In this document: piece after piece, positions 46,514-55,732 of the stretch
Layout of the letters: every line of letters begins with the position of its first letter
Numbering within the stretch: the first letter of the stretch is position 1
Origin: Aureibacillus halotolerans
Lineage (GTDB): Bacteria; Bacillota; Bacilli; Bacillales; DSM-28697
Length of the DNA stretch: 64,000 nt
Assembly (NCBI RefSeq): GCF_004363045.1
Contig: NZ_SNYJ01000005.1
Coordinates: 186,001-250,000 of the forward strand
Direction: 5' to 3'
Notes under the pieces: generated by a model
Database searches by the model: none
Seen by the model: only the letters and a program-made list of their open reading frames with translations
Told to the model about the DNA's origin: nothing
Position numbers and translations under genes: made by a program

Positions 46514-47425
46514 ATGATGAAAAATCTATTGCTCTATTTGTCCAGCAATCGAATCGCAAACAAAGCGGCAAAGAAGTTTGGCCGCCGTTTAGGTGCGGAT
46601 CGTTTTGTGGCTGGAGACACGCTGAATCAGGCCATTGACGTCGTGAAGCAACTGAATAGCCAAGGGTTAAGAGTCACGCTTGATCATCTTGGTGAATTTG
46701 TGACCGATCCTGCCGAAGCCGATCAAGCTGCTGACGAGGTCATTGCGACAATTGATGCGATCGCTGCTGCCAAAGCTGAAGCGAACGTGTCATTAAAGCT
46801 GACTCAGCTTGGGCTCGATCTTTCCTATGATGAATGCTTCAAACGGATGAAGCGTATCGTGGCTCGTGCTGTGGAACAAAACGTTTTTGTTCGTATGGAT
46901 ATGGAGGATTACGCTCGCAATGAAGCGACGATTCGGATGTACGAAGCGTTGGATGACGTGTATTCCCCGCATATTGGTATTGTCATCCAAGCGTATTTGT
47001 ATAAGGCAGGCGAAGATATGACGCGTTTAAAGCAGCGCCAGCCCAATTACCGGTTAGTGAAGGGAGCATACAAGGAAGCCACCACTGTCGCTTACGAGCA
47101 TAAAACTGATGTCGATGAAAACTTTAAGCAGCTCATTTTTGCCCATCTCGCCAATGGCCATTATGCCGCCGTCGCCACCCATGATGAAGCCATTATTCAA
47201 GCCACGAAAGAGCATGCAAAGCAGCACCATATTCCGGTGACCCAGTTTGAGTTTCAAATGCTTTATGGCATTCGAACCGCGTTGCAGCATGCGTTAGTAA
47301 AAGAAGGCTATCCAGTGCGTGTGTATGTGCCTTATGGGGTGGACTGGTACGGATATTTTATGCGCAGAATGGCAGAGCGACCAGAAAATTTGACGTTCGT
47401 TTTAAAATCAATGGCAAAAAAATAG
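46514..47425 (+). CDS. putB: Proline dehydrogenase (monofunctional)
   Basis: A 303-residue FAD-dependent proline dehydrogenase that oxidises proline to pyrroline-5-carboxylate. TIM-barrel motifs: VTLDHLGEFVTDPAEADQAADEV, SLKLTQLGLDLSYDECF, FVRMDMEDYARNEATIRMYE, YRLVKGAYKEATTVAYEHKTDVDENF, and the C-terminal LYGIRTALQHALVKEGYPVRVYVPYGVDWYGYFMRRMAERPENL. Length fits the Bacillus monofunctional form. ATG at 46514 follows GAGGGAGG. First enzyme of a four-gene catabolic run. Confidence 0.94.
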   Translation: MMKNLLLYLSSNRIANKAAKKFGRRLGADRFVAGDTLNQAIDVVKQLNSQGLRVTLDHLGEFVTDPAEADQAADEVIATIDAIAAAKAEANVSLKLTQLGLDLSYDECFKRMKRIVARAVEQNVFVRMDMEDYARNEATIRMYEALDDVYSPHIGIVIQAYLYKAGEDMTRLKQRQPNYRLVKGAYKEATTVAYEHKTDVDENFKQLIFAHLANGHYAAVATHDEAIIQATKEHAKQHHIPVTQFEFQMLYGIRTALQHALVKEGYPVRVYVPYGVDWYGYFMRRMAERPENLTFVLKSMAKK

Positions 47426-47443
47426 GCGTAAGGAGGAGACGCT

Positions 47444-48667
47444 GTGCGTCAAACTGATGCAGTCATTCGTGAAACCACACAGTGGAGTGCCGCCAACTAT
47501 CATCCGTTGCCAATAGTCATCGAAAAAGGGGAAGGAGCGTGGGTTTGGGATGCGGAGGGCAGGAGATACCTTGATATGCTAAGTGGTTATTCCGCCTTGA
47601 ATCAAGGGCATCGCCACCCAGCCATTGTGTCGGCGTTGATTGCCCAAGCGCAAACGCTCACGCTAACATCAAGGGCGTTTTATACGAGCTCATTTGCCCA
47701 GTTTGCCAAAAGACTTCATGAACTCACAGGCAAAGACATGGTTTTGCCGATGAATACAGGTGCCGAAGCGGTGGAAACGGCGATTAAAGCGGCGCGGCGA
47801 TGGGCGTATCAAATCAAAGGTGTGCCAGAAAACAAGGCAGAGATTATCGTGTGTGATGGAAATTTTCATGGCAGAACGTTGACGGTCACCTCCTTTTCCA
47901 CAGAAGAAAGCTACAAGCGTGGGTTTGGTCCCTTTACTCCAGGGTTTGTAACGGTGCCGTTTGGTAATGCAGAAGCAATTAAAAAGGCGGTTACCGCAAA
48001 CACCGCGGCCGTCTTACTTGAACCAATTCAAGGGGAAGCCGGTATACGCATCCCTCCTGACAGCTATCTTCAGCAGGTTCGAACGCTCTGTGATCGGCAT
48101 GGGATCTTGTTTATGGCAGACGAAATTCAAACAGGCTTTGGCCGAACGGGGCAGCGCTTCGCCTGTGATTGGGAGAAGGTCGTTCCAGATGTGTACATCT
48201 TAGGCAAAGCGCTTGGTGGGGGGATGTATCCTGTATCTGCTGTTGTCGCAAATAAAGACGTGTTAGGTGTTTTTGAGCCTGGGTCTCATGGGTCCACTTT
48301 TGGAGGCAACCCTCTCGCTGCGGCGGTGGGGGTGGCGTCCCTTCAAGTCATCGAAAACGAGCATTTGGCTGAGCGATCTCGTTTGCTAGGAGAGCATTTG
48401 AAAACGAGATTGGCTAGCATTCAGCACCCAGTCATTAAAGAAGTTCGAGGTCGCGGCTTGTTTGTTGCCATTGAACTGTTTGAGGATGCCAGACCTTACT
48501 GCGAGAAACTGATGCACCTTGGTCTACTTTGTAAAGAAACGCACGCCACTGTCATTCGACTTGCTCCGCCACTCGTTATAAAAAAGGTTGATTTGGATTG
48601 GGCTATTGAACAAATTGAGGCCGTTTTTACAGCAAAATCATTTTTGAAAGGAGAGGAAGAAGAATGA
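47444..48667 (+). CDS. rocD: Ornithine aminotransferase
   Basis: A 407-residue class III PLP aminotransferase converting ornithine to glutamate-5-semialdehyde. PLP lysine is Lys255 in [43 protein letters not shown] and [16 protein letters not shown] are typical of RocD. GTG start with AAGGAGGAG. Its stop overlaps the next ATG (ATGA). It feeds the same intermediate as the preceding proline dehydrogenase. Confidence 0.94.
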   Translation: MRQTDAVIRETTQWSAANYHPLPIVIEKGEGAWVWDAEGRRYLDMLSGYSALNQGHRHPAIVSALIAQAQTLTLTSRAFYTSSFAQFAKRLHELTGKDMVLPMNTGAEAVETAIKAARRWAYQIKGVPENKAEIIVCDGNFHGRTLTVTSFSTEESYKRGFGPFTPGFVTVPFGNAEAIKKAVTANTAAVLLEPIQGEAGIRIPPDSYLQQVRTLCDRHGILFMADEIQTGFGRTGQRFACDWEKVVPDVYILGKALGGGMYPVSAVVANKDVLGVFEPGSHGSTFGGNPLAAAVGVASLQVIENEHLAERSRLLGEHLKTRLASIQHPVIKEVRGRGLFVAIELFEDARPYCEKLMHLGLLCKETHATVIRLAPPLVIKKVDLDWAIEQIEAVFTAKSFLKGEEEE

Positions 48668-50214
48668 TTCCATATCGTCCTGAAATCTTCACGGATTTTG
48701 CACAAGAGGCGCATAAAGTCGCATTAACCAACGCGTTAGAAGAGGTTCGGCAAGCCTTAGGAAAATCGTATCCGTTGCTTCTCGAGGGCATTCCAGTGAT
48801 GCAGGAGCAAACCTTTTCTTCAATCAATCCATCCCAAAAAGACGAGGTGATTGGTCACGTATCCAAAGCGACGGCAGAACAAGCAAGGCGGGCTGTTGAC
48901 CATGCGCATGAGATGTTTCCTGCATGGGCGTACACGTCGGTTTATGATCGAGCGGCGGTTCTGTTCCGGGCAGCGGCAAAAATGCGCAGGCGAAAGCACG
49001 AATTTTCCTCTTGGTTAATGCTTGAAGCAGGAAAAACGGCCGCAGAGGCGGATGCGGACACTGCCGAAGCAATTGATTTTATGGAATACTATGGCCGGCA
49101 AATGATTGCGTTAAGCGAAACGGCTAATGCAAAGCTGACTCCGCTCCCAGGTGAACTAAGCGAGCTTCAGTACCTTCCTTTAGGGACGGCAGTGGTGATC
49201 CCTCCTTGGAATTTCGCGCTTGCAATTACGGTGGGTATGACGACAGCAGCTCTTGTGGCAGGGAACACGGTCGTGCTCAAACCAGCAAGTGCAACACCAG
49301 TCGTTGCTTATCATTTCGCTAAACTGTTAGAGGAAGCAGGTTTGCCAAAAGGTGTGCTTCAATATGTGCCGGGCAGTGGCAGTGAGATTGGAGATGTGCT
49401 CGTTGACCATCCGCACACTCGACTCATCTCATTTACAGGTTCAAAGGACGTTGGACTGCGGATTTTTGCAAAAGCGTCCGTGCTGCAGCCGGGGCAAAAG
49501 TGGCTCAAGCGGTTTATCGGGGAGCTAGGTGGAAAGGATGCGATCGTTGTCGATCAAGATGCGGATCTTGAGGAAGCTGCCGTCGCAATCGTCGGCTCTG
49601 CATTCAGTTTCTCAGGGCAAAAATGCTCCGCCTGTTCACGAGCAATCGTTCACGAAGCCGTATATGATGAGGTTCTAGAACGTTGTGTGGCACTGACGGA
49701 AGCCTTTACTGTCGGTCATGTTGAGGATATCAAAGTCAACACAGGCCCTGTGATTGATGAAGCGGCACATCAGAAAATACTCACTTACATTGACATCGGC
49801 AAGCAGGAGGGTCGTCTAGTCGCTGGAGGTCGCAAAGGGAGCGACGCCGGTTATTACATCGAACCGACCATCTTTGCGGATGTCGACGCGAAGGCACGCA
49901 TCATGCAGGAGGAGATTTTTGGTCCTGTGCTTGCGTTTAGTAAAGCGAGCTCGTTCGATGAGGCCTTGGCGATTGCAAATGACACCGACTATGGGCTTAC
50001 GGGGGCAGTGTTTACAAGAAATGGCCTTCATGCCAAAAAAGCGCGTGATGTGTTTCACGTTGGGAACCTATACATTAATCGCAAATGTACTGGGGCGATT
50101 GTTGGTGCCCATCCGTTTGGAGGATTTAATTTGTCTGGCACCGATTCAAAAGCAGGAGGGCCTGATTATCTGTTACAATTTACGCAACCTAAGTTAATTT
50201 CAGAAAAGCTATAG
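48664..50214 (+). CDS. rocA: Glutamate-semialdehyde (P5C) dehydrogenase
   Basis: A 516-residue aldehyde dehydrogenase (RocA/PutC type, about 515) oxidising glutamate semialdehyde to glutamate. Catalytic Cys321 in [13 protein letters not shown] and Glu287 in [12 protein letters not shown], with PPWNFALAI for NAD binding and the C-terminal [27 protein letters not shown]. It is the common sink for proline dehydrogenase and RocD encoded just upstream, and starts inside the rocD stop. Confidence 0.95.
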   Translation: MIPYRPEIFTDFAQEAHKVALTNALEEVRQALGKSYPLLLEGIPVMQEQTFSSINPSQKDEVIGHVSKATAEQARRAVDHAHEMFPAWAYTSVYDRAAVLFRAAAKMRRRKHEFSSWLMLEAGKTAAEADADTAEAIDFMEYYGRQMIALSETANAKLTPLPGELSELQYLPLGTAVVIPPWNFALAITVGMTTAALVAGNTVVLKPASATPVVAYHFAKLLEEAGLPKGVLQYVPGSGSEIGDVLVDHPHTRLISFTGSKDVGLRIFAKASVLQPGQKWLKRFIGELGGKDAIVVDQDADLEEAAVAIVGSAFSFSGQKCSACSRAIVHEAVYDEVLERCVALTEAFTVGHVEDIKVNTGPVIDEAAHQKILTYIDIGKQEGRLVAGGRKGSDAGYYIEPTIFADVDAKARIMQEEIFGPVLAFSKASSFDEALAIANDTDYGLTGAVFTRNGLHAKKARDVFHVGNLYINRKCTGAIVGAHPFGGFNLSGTDSKAGGPDYLLQFTQPKLISEKL

Positions 50215-50229
50215 AGAGAAGGGGAACCC

Positions 50230-51840
50230 ATGGCGCAATGGTCAACCAAAGAAGAGCTTCGTCACCTATTATCAGAACTTGTCGCCATTCCTAGCATTAC
50301 TGGCTCTGAGGCCGAGGAGCAATTTCCATCGCATGTCGCGGAAAAGCTTCGTAGCCTCGACTATTTTCAACAGCATCCCGAAAAGCTACAGCTACATGCT
50401 ACAGGCGATGGTCGAAGCGTGTTAACCGCACTTGTGAAAAACAGAGCGGACGTCAAAGAAACCGTCGTTCTCATTAGCCACTTTGACGTTGTTGAAGTCG
50501 ACTGTTATGGGGATTTAAAGTCGATAAGTTTTCAGCTGGAAGCTCTAACTCAGCAAATGTATCAAACGAAGGATCGCTTGCCAAAGGACGTACAGGAGGA
50601 TTTAAGGCAGGGAGAGTGGGTCTTCGGTAGAGGCTGTCTCGACATGAAAGCCGGGTTGGCCGTGCAAATGTCCTTGCTTGAACAAGCCGCGGCTGGAGAA
50701 TTTCAAGGCAATGTCCTGCTCCTCACCGTGCCTGATGAGGAAGTAAATTCGGTTGGCATGCGAGCGGCAATACCAATTGTTAATGACATCGCGGAAGCTC
50801 ATGGGTTGAGTTATCAATTTGTGATTAATTCTGAGCCAATGCAATTTCCGAATCGTGTTTCACGTTCAGTAGAGCTTGGTTCTATAGGCAAGGTCCTTCC
50901 GGGCTTTTATTGTCTTGGGAAAGAAACACATGTAAAAGAGCCTCATACAGGATTAAATGGGAATTTTATGGCCTCGCAAATCACATGTGAGATGGAGGTG
51001 GCAAGCGCCTTTAGTGAGAACGGTGAAAAGGGCGTCACTCCGCCTCCGACCAATCTCATTCAACAATCCATTCACAGAGCGTACTCAGTGACCACGCCAT
51101 ACCGAGCGGTAACGATGTTTCATCTTTTTCTAATGGAAAAGACAGCGGAGGATCACCTAGAGGCACTTGTGAAAACGGCGAAGACCGCCGCGCGCAAGAT
51201 TGAAGAAACGTATCGTGAAAGCGCAAAACGTCATCCAATCCCTGAAGAACGTGGACGGGACTGGGAAGTCAACGTCATGACCTACGCCGAGTTGTATGCA
51301 CACGCATGTCAAACCTTTGGCAAAGAACGTATTGAAGAATTGATTGCCACGACGCTAGCGGCAGATGAGGCCCTAGATGATCGTGAAAAAACGATTCATG
51401 TTGTCGATGCGCTCGCTTTGAAGTGCCAACAGCTAGCTCCGCTGATTGTTGTATTCTTTGCGCCGCCGTATTACCCCCCGATTACATCGTTGGACGATAA
51501 CTGTATGAAAGTCGTGACGGATGCATTGATGAAGGGGGCAAAGGAACAGCACCATGTTGAGATAAACTTTGTGAATTATCACATCGGCATCACTGATTTG
51601 AGTTATGTCGGCCATGAAAAGACAAAAATAACGAGTGCGTTTTCTGAACAGATGCCAGTGTGGGACCGTACGTATTCGATTCCATTTGAAGCAATGGCAC
51701 GCTTTCAAGCGCCGGTAATCAACATCGGTCCTTACGGAAAGGATTTACACAAGTGGACAGAACGACTTGAAACGACCTATTCGTTTCAAACGTTGCCTGC
51801 TTTATTGACGACAGCCTTACATGCTATATTCGACCGGTAG
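50230..51840 (+). CDS. rocB: RocB-like M20-family peptidase
   Basis: A 536-residue M20-family metallopeptidase-like protein. Metal ligands: VVLISHFDVVEVD, the Asp in GRGCLDMKAGLAVQ, and PDEEVNSVG. B. subtilis RocB belongs to the arginine-catabolic rocABC operon and is of similar length; its exact reaction is unsettled, possibly an N-acyl amino acid or arginine-derivative hydrolase. It follows rocA by 15 nt (AGAGAAGGGG RBS) and closes the operon, with strong terminators after it. Confidence 0.9.
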   Translation: MAQWSTKEELRHLLSELVAIPSITGSEAEEQFPSHVAEKLRSLDYFQQHPEKLQLHATGDGRSVLTALVKNRADVKETVVLISHFDVVEVDCYGDLKSISFQLEALTQQMYQTKDRLPKDVQEDLRQGEWVFGRGCLDMKAGLAVQMSLLEQAAAGEFQGNVLLLTVPDEEVNSVGMRAAIPIVNDIAEAHGLSYQFVINSEPMQFPNRVSRSVELGSIGKVLPGFYCLGKETHVKEPHTGLNGNFMASQITCEMEVASAFSENGEKGVTPPPTNLIQQSIHRAYSVTTPYRAVTMFHLFLMEKTAEDHLEALVKTAKTAARKIEETYRESAKRHPIPEERGRDWEVNVMTYAELYAHACQTFGKERIEELIATTLAADEALDDREKTIHVVDALALKCQQLAPLIVVFFAPPYYPPITSLDDNCMKVVTDALMKGAKEQHHVEINFVNYHIGITDLSYVGHEKTKITSAFSEQMPVWDRTYSIPFEAMARFQAPVINIGPYGKDLHKWTERLETTYSFQTLPALLTTALHAIFDR

Positions 51841-51871
51841 AGGATGTTGTCTCGATGTAGAATGACCTCGA

Positions 51872-51906
51872 ACATGGCGCCATGAAGGGATGCGCCATGT
51901 TTTTTG
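51872..51906 (+). terminator. Terminator of the proline/ornithine operon
   Basis: ACATGGCGC / GCGCCATGT perfect stem followed by TTTTTT. Confidence 0.92.
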
Positions 51907-51936
51907 TAGTGCTACTGTTTTTTCACTAGCTAAAAC

Positions 51937-51966
51937 GAGCCCCAGAGAAGGTGGGGCTTCTTTTTG
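51937..51966 (+). terminator. Second terminator downstream of rocB
   Basis: GCCCCA / TGGGGC stem then TTCTTTTTG. Confidence 0.75.
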
Positions 51967-52011
51967 TTCGTGTGGTTTGTTAGGGGTAAAGAAAGGTTGT
52001 AATGCAATAGT

Positions 52012-52307
52012 ATAGTCGAATCGTTCGCGCAATCACGTATCCAAACAATGTTATTGAAAAGATTACCGCCGCTGACCTGACACCAGCTGATGTAGATCGT
52101 GTCGTCATGATTGGGAACAATCTGGCTCGTGACATTAAAGGGGCGAAGGATCTCGGCATTGAAACCATTTTTCTAGATTGGTCACCTCGTTACCCGAAGC
52201 TGCCTTCATGCGAAGCAGAAACACCGGGATATACAATTCACGAGCCGCTTGAGGCATTTCCAATCGTCCGTGCGTTGCAGCAGAAAAAGGCACAGGTCGT
52301 CGTTTAA
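52012..52307 (+). pseudogene. HAD-family hydrolase, C-terminal fragment
   Basis: The open frame reads SRIVRAITYPNNVIEKITAADL, then VVMIGNNLARDIKGAKDLGIETIFLDW and a normal C-terminus. The motif IGNNLARDIKGAK is the HAD motif IV region. The N-terminal part with the DxD nucleophile (motif I) is absent: a stop precedes 52009 and two terminators lie upstream, with no RBS. About 98 codons of an expected 220-250 remain, so this is a truncated relic. Confidence 0.75.
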
Positions 52308-52313
52308 ATGAAA

Positions 52314-52346
52314 AAATGTGAGCGCACGTTGGCTCACATTTTTTTA
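52314..52346. terminator. Terminator after the HAD fragment
   Basis: AAATGTGAGC / GCTCACATTT hairpin with T-run; A-run on the other side makes it bidirectional. Confidence 0.85.
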
Positions 52347-52387
52347 TTTGAATGATTGTGCTCCAAGTAAACGGTTAACGGCTGTGG

Positions 52388-52521
52388 AGTGCCCGAAAAT
52401 GATGGGGAAGTGTCCGAAAAACGGTGGTGAGTGCTCGAATGTGGTGTAAGTGCTCGAAAAAGGCAGGAAAGCGCCCGAAAAAGAGATCGAAGTGTCCGAA
52501 AACCAACGAAAAGTGCCCGAA
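52388..52521. repeat. Seven-unit 21-nt tandem repeat
   Basis: Core AGTGYYCGAA occurs at 52388, 52409, 52430, 52449, 52470 (AGCG variant), 52491 and 52512. Spacing is 21 nt except one 19-nt step. The 9-11 nt between cores vary freely. It lies between a gene relic and the stop of the response-regulator gene. Confidence 0.9.
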
Positions 52522-52536
52522 CTCCCTCCGTGCCAC

Positions 52537-53142
52537 TCACCTCTGACGCCAATAAAAAATGGCGAGCTGCGTTCGATCCCTGAGCATAAGCTTTTCAAGG
52601 ATAACCGATAAGGTATTTCGAACAGTGCCCTCGCTGATATACAAGTGCTGGGCAATCTCTTTGTTTGAAAAGCCTTCGGCGACAAGCTGGACGATGTCTT
52701 TTTCGCGTGGAGTGAGTTCATCAAATTCCCCGACTTGAGGTTGAGTCAGCTGCTGGAGCACACTGTGGTCCAAAACGGACGACCCACTTGAGAGCGCACG
52801 CAGGTGTTTCGCCATACTCGTCGTGTCGGTGGATTTCAGTAAATACCCATCTGCTCCCGCTAACAACGCCAAACGAATATTTTGTTCATCCTGAAAGGTC
52901 GTCAGCATCATTATGCGTACTTGGGGCCACTGGTGCTTGATCTCCCGTGTTGCTTCGACACCGCCCATGTTCGGCATGCGAATGTCCATTAGAATGGTGT
53001 CTGGCAACGACGTCCGACATGCGTCAATGGCTTCAGCTCCATTTTGAGCCGTGGCAACAATATCAATGTCTGGCTCGCGATCAAGAAGCAACGTTAAGCT
53101 TTGGCAAACGAGTGGATCGTCATCTACAATAAGGAGCTTCAT
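52537..53142 (-). CDS. NarL/LiaR-family response regulator
   Basis: A 201-residue two-component regulator: receiver domain with phospho-acceptor Asp53 (TILMDIRMPNMGG), acidic pair Asp7-Asp8 and Lys in LLKSTD, then a LuxR-type HTH (LTPREKDIVQLVAEGFSNKEIAQHLYISEGTVRNTLSVILEKL). It starts inside the 3' end of the sensor kinase gene (4-nt overlap), last gene of a five-gene exporter/two-component operon that it presumably controls. Confidence 0.93.
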   Translation of the reverse strand: MKLLIVDDDPLVCQSLTLLLDREPDIDIVATAQNGAEAIDACRTSLPDTILMDIRMPNMGGVEATREIKHQWPQVRIMMLTTFQDEQNIRLALLAGADGYLLKSTDTTSMAKHLRALSSGSSVLDHSVLQQLTQPQVGEFDELTPREKDIVQLVAEGFSNKEIAQHLYISEGTVRNTLSVILEKLMLRDRTQLAIFYWRQR

Positions 53143-54242
53143 TGCGTCATTTCCTTTTTAAGAGGCAATACACAGATCAACTGGAATCCCTTGGTCGTAT
53201 TAGTGGACAAACTGCCGCCAGCAAATTTTGCGCGCATGCGTAAATTGCGGAGTCCAGAGCCATCACTTGATGCATGGTTATTTCCAACACCATCGTCCTG
53301 AATGCTTAGACGGACAATATGAGGACTGATATCGAGAGTGACCACGACATTGGTTGCTTCGGCGTGTTTTATTACATTGGTCAGTCCTTCCTTCAGGCAT
53401 TGCTCAAGAATGTGCCATTGAAAGGCTTCAATCGCGCCACTGTCGCCAAACGCATGGAATGTTGCAAGGTTGCCAGGAAGTCGATGGCAAATTGATTCAA
53501 GGTTTTGGATACCAAAGGCATGAATGGGCTCGGTGTTATGCACCGTTTCTCTAAGCTGGAGCACACTATTGGACAGCCTTTCTCGTGCTTGTCGGAACAA
53601 TGATTCTGCCTGCGCATCGCCGTGCTGCCATAAGTGTTCAAAGGCTTGGAAGGCTAAGTCGGCTGCCGTTAGCTCGTGGCCAACATGGTCATGAAGAGAT
53701 TGTGAAATGCGTTGCCGTTCCTTTAGCTCGGCCATTCGTGACACCATTACATTGGCCGACAAGAGATCGGTTTGCAGCGCCTCAAGGGCGTAGCGTTCCC
53801 GGCGCTCACGGTCGGCTTCCTTTCTTGCTTTCTCCAACTGACGTTCCCAGCAAAAAAGTCCTGCGCCATAAAGAATAGATAGGAACAAGACAGAAAGAAG
53901 TGAGGTAGACATCTGGTTCATCATGATCATGGCCATAGGCACAAGCAATAAGGAGTAAAGTGTCCCCAACCGCAGACCTTCAAACACGGGAATGGCTATG
54001 CCGTACCAAGCGTCCGGCCAGAACATTGACGCAGTAATCACGACGATAACATCTAAGGCGATGGTCCATACAGGGAAGGAAAAATGCCAACGTAGCAACC
54101 CCATGACCGTCAGAAATAGGATGAAGACCATGCCGGTTTCATTTTGGGCACTCAGTAGCCAGTGCATGCTTAATAATAGAACACCAGTCCCACGGAAAAG
54201 GAGTGCGCTGGTGGCAGGGGTCATGAAATCCAGATGCTTCAT
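53139..54242 (-). CDS. Sensor histidine kinase (HisKA_3 type)
   Basis: A 367-residue membrane kinase. About five hydrophobic segments in 1-130, a coiled linker, then the phospho-acceptor His184 in RISQSLHDHVGHELTAADLAFQ and the HATPase domain (EGLTNVIKHAEATNVVV; IQDDGVGNNHASSDGSGLRNLRMRAKFAGG). This is the DesK/LiaS-like class that pairs with NarL regulators. It has no large extracellular domain, so it may sense within the membrane, perhaps through the neighbouring transporter. Confidence 0.92.
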   Translation of the reverse strand: MKHLDFMTPATSALLFRGTGVLLLSMHWLLSAQNETGMVFILFLTVMGLLRWHFSFPVWTIALDVIVVITASMFWPDAWYGIAIPVFEGLRLGTLYSLLLVPMAMIMMNQMSTSLLSVLFLSILYGAGLFCWERQLEKARKEADRERRERYALEALQTDLLSANVMVSRMAELKERQRISQSLHDHVGHELTAADLAFQAFEHLWQHGDAQAESLFRQARERLSNSVLQLRETVHNTEPIHAFGIQNLESICHRLPGNLATFHAFGDSGAIEAFQWHILEQCLKEGLTNVIKHAEATNVVVTLDISPHIVRLSIQDDGVGNNHASSDGSGLRNLRMRAKFAGGSLSTNTTKGFQLICVLPLKKEMTQ

Positions 54243-54323
54243 GGCACGGCCTCCTGTTTTGTCGCATTTTTGAAGACATGTTGTTACTTGTACGATAGCG
54301 GATGCGACTCAACTGGTCAATCC

Positions 54324-55010
54324 TCAAGTGAGACTACGTTTGCTGCCGCCAAGCAGAAACACAACAGAAAACAACAGCAGCATCAGCCATGGAAAAACAA
54401 GCTGGAGCCCATCTGCTCTTATGATGATAAGGAACAGGCTTTCAGCTAGCCAATAAGGAGGCAAAAGCAGCGCGATTCGTTGAAGAAACTCTGGCATGAT
54501 CTCTACTGGCCAAAATAAGCCCCCAAGCATCGACATCATCATAATGACTCCAACAATCATCGTTCCCGCAGCCTGCTTGCTACGGAATAACGCACACCAG
54601 GCAAGACAAAACCCCATTGCGCTAAGCGAAAAAAAGAGGTAGGCCATAATGAGCTGAAATGAGGTGGCTATACTGCCACCATGGATGAATAATCTGCCCA
54701 GCAAAAAGATCATCGACTGACCGAATAGAACGAGAGAGTAAGCCAATAAGGTTTGCCACAGATAATAAAAGTGGGAAATTGGTGCTACGGCAATACGCGT
54801 CATTCGTTTAGACACGCGATCATCCATAATGAAATGCACCAAACGCGACGCACAAAAGAACAGCGCAACGCCAAAAAATGTAAAGCTCATTGGTACAGGT
54901 GTCTCTACTGTTTGTGGGAAAAACACAAACAGTATGGGCACTGCGACGAGAAGAATGATGGTTGCAGGACTACGAAAGCAACGCTTTAATGCAAAAACAA
55001 AGATCGTCAT
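54324..55010 (-). CDS. ABC-2 type transporter permease
   Basis: A 228-residue ABC-2 permease with about six hydrophobic segments and the typical SPATIILLVAVPILFVFF entry and MMSMLGGLFWPVEIMPEFLQRIALLLPPYWLAE motif. ATG at 55010 is chosen for the AAAGGAGG site five bases before; eight more codons are open upstream. Overlaps the preceding permease. Confidence 0.88.
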   Translation of the reverse strand: MTIFVFALKRCFRSPATIILLVAVPILFVFFPQTVETPVPMSFTFFGVALFFCASRLVHFIMDDRVSKRMTRIAVAPISHFYYLWQTLLAYSLVLFGQSMIFLLGRLFIHGGSIATSFQLIMAYLFFSLSAMGFCLAWCALFRSKQAAGTMIVGVIMMMSMLGGLFWPVEIMPEFLQRIALLLPPYWLAESLFLIIIRADGLQLVFPWLMLLLFSVVFLLGGSKRSLT

Positions 55011-55732
55011 GCGAGCCTCCTTTTTCCTAGCCAAGCAGTCACTGGGAAGAGAAGAAGTGAGGCGGCGAGAAGAAGAACAGCAAACAACGCTGCTTGTGAA
55101 GCAACACCATCGAGCATTTCAAGAATGGCATGCCGGGCAACAGACACAGGGTTTCCGTAAGTATTCATAAATGTAAAGAACCCATTGTTTGGGAGCCCGA
55201 AAATCAACCCTGCAAAAACCATAGAACCGATCCCATATACCTCGGATAACCGTTCTGCAAGCTTAAAGCTCTTCACTGTTAGCAGGCAAATGAGGCAAAC
55301 GATCTGGGATAGAAGGGAGATAAGAAACAAAACAACGAGGAGCCATAAGATGTTTCCCCAATGAACGCCGTAAACCAAGTGGGTAAAGAGTACAATACTA
55401 AGGCCTTGCACCATACTGTAACATGTACTGGCGGTCACAATAATAAAGCTGTAGAGATCGATTCGCAGAGGCAATGACATAATACGCCATCTCCGTGGAG
55501 AGAACATGTCTTCCTTTAAATAACTCATCGTGTAGGCACCACCAAAAAGCTGAAACGATAGAACAAAGCTGATTGATAGCCAATCCATCACAGGAATGCC
55601 TTCTGGGATTGCCATGTAGCCAGCAACTAATCCGATCAGCGAGATCAAACCGATAGGAAGCACAACGAGCAGACTTACCCCGATATAATCTCGCAGCATT
55701 CTCTTAAACGTTAGCAAAAGAAGGGAACCCAT
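55007..55732 (-). CDS. ABC-2 type transporter permease
   Basis: A 241-residue permease with about six hydrophobic segments (LLVVLPIGLISLIGLVAGYM; LFLISLLSQIVCLICLL; LFAVLLLAASLLLFPV). Its start codon overlaps the ATPase stop (TAATG). The second half-transporter of the exporter; shorter than the LnrM/LnrN permeases of B. subtilis (about 390). Confidence 0.88.
   Translation of the reverse strand: MGSLLLLTFKRMLRDYIGVSLLVVLPIGLISLIGLVAGYMAIPEGIPVMDWLSISFVLSFQLFGGAYTMSYLKEDMFSPRRWRIMSLPLRIDLYSFIIVTASTCYSMVQGLSIVLFTHLVYGVHWGNILWLLVVLFLISLLSQIVCLICLLTVKSFKLAERLSEVYGIGSMVFAGLIFGLPNNGFFTFMNTYGNPVSVARHAILEMLDGVASQAALFAVLLLAASLLLFPVTAWLGKRRLA

Noticed and set aside
52388-52521. CRISPR array
   Set aside because: Unit is 21 nt with a 10-nt core and 9-11 nt linkers, far too short for repeat-spacer structure, and no cas gene is near.
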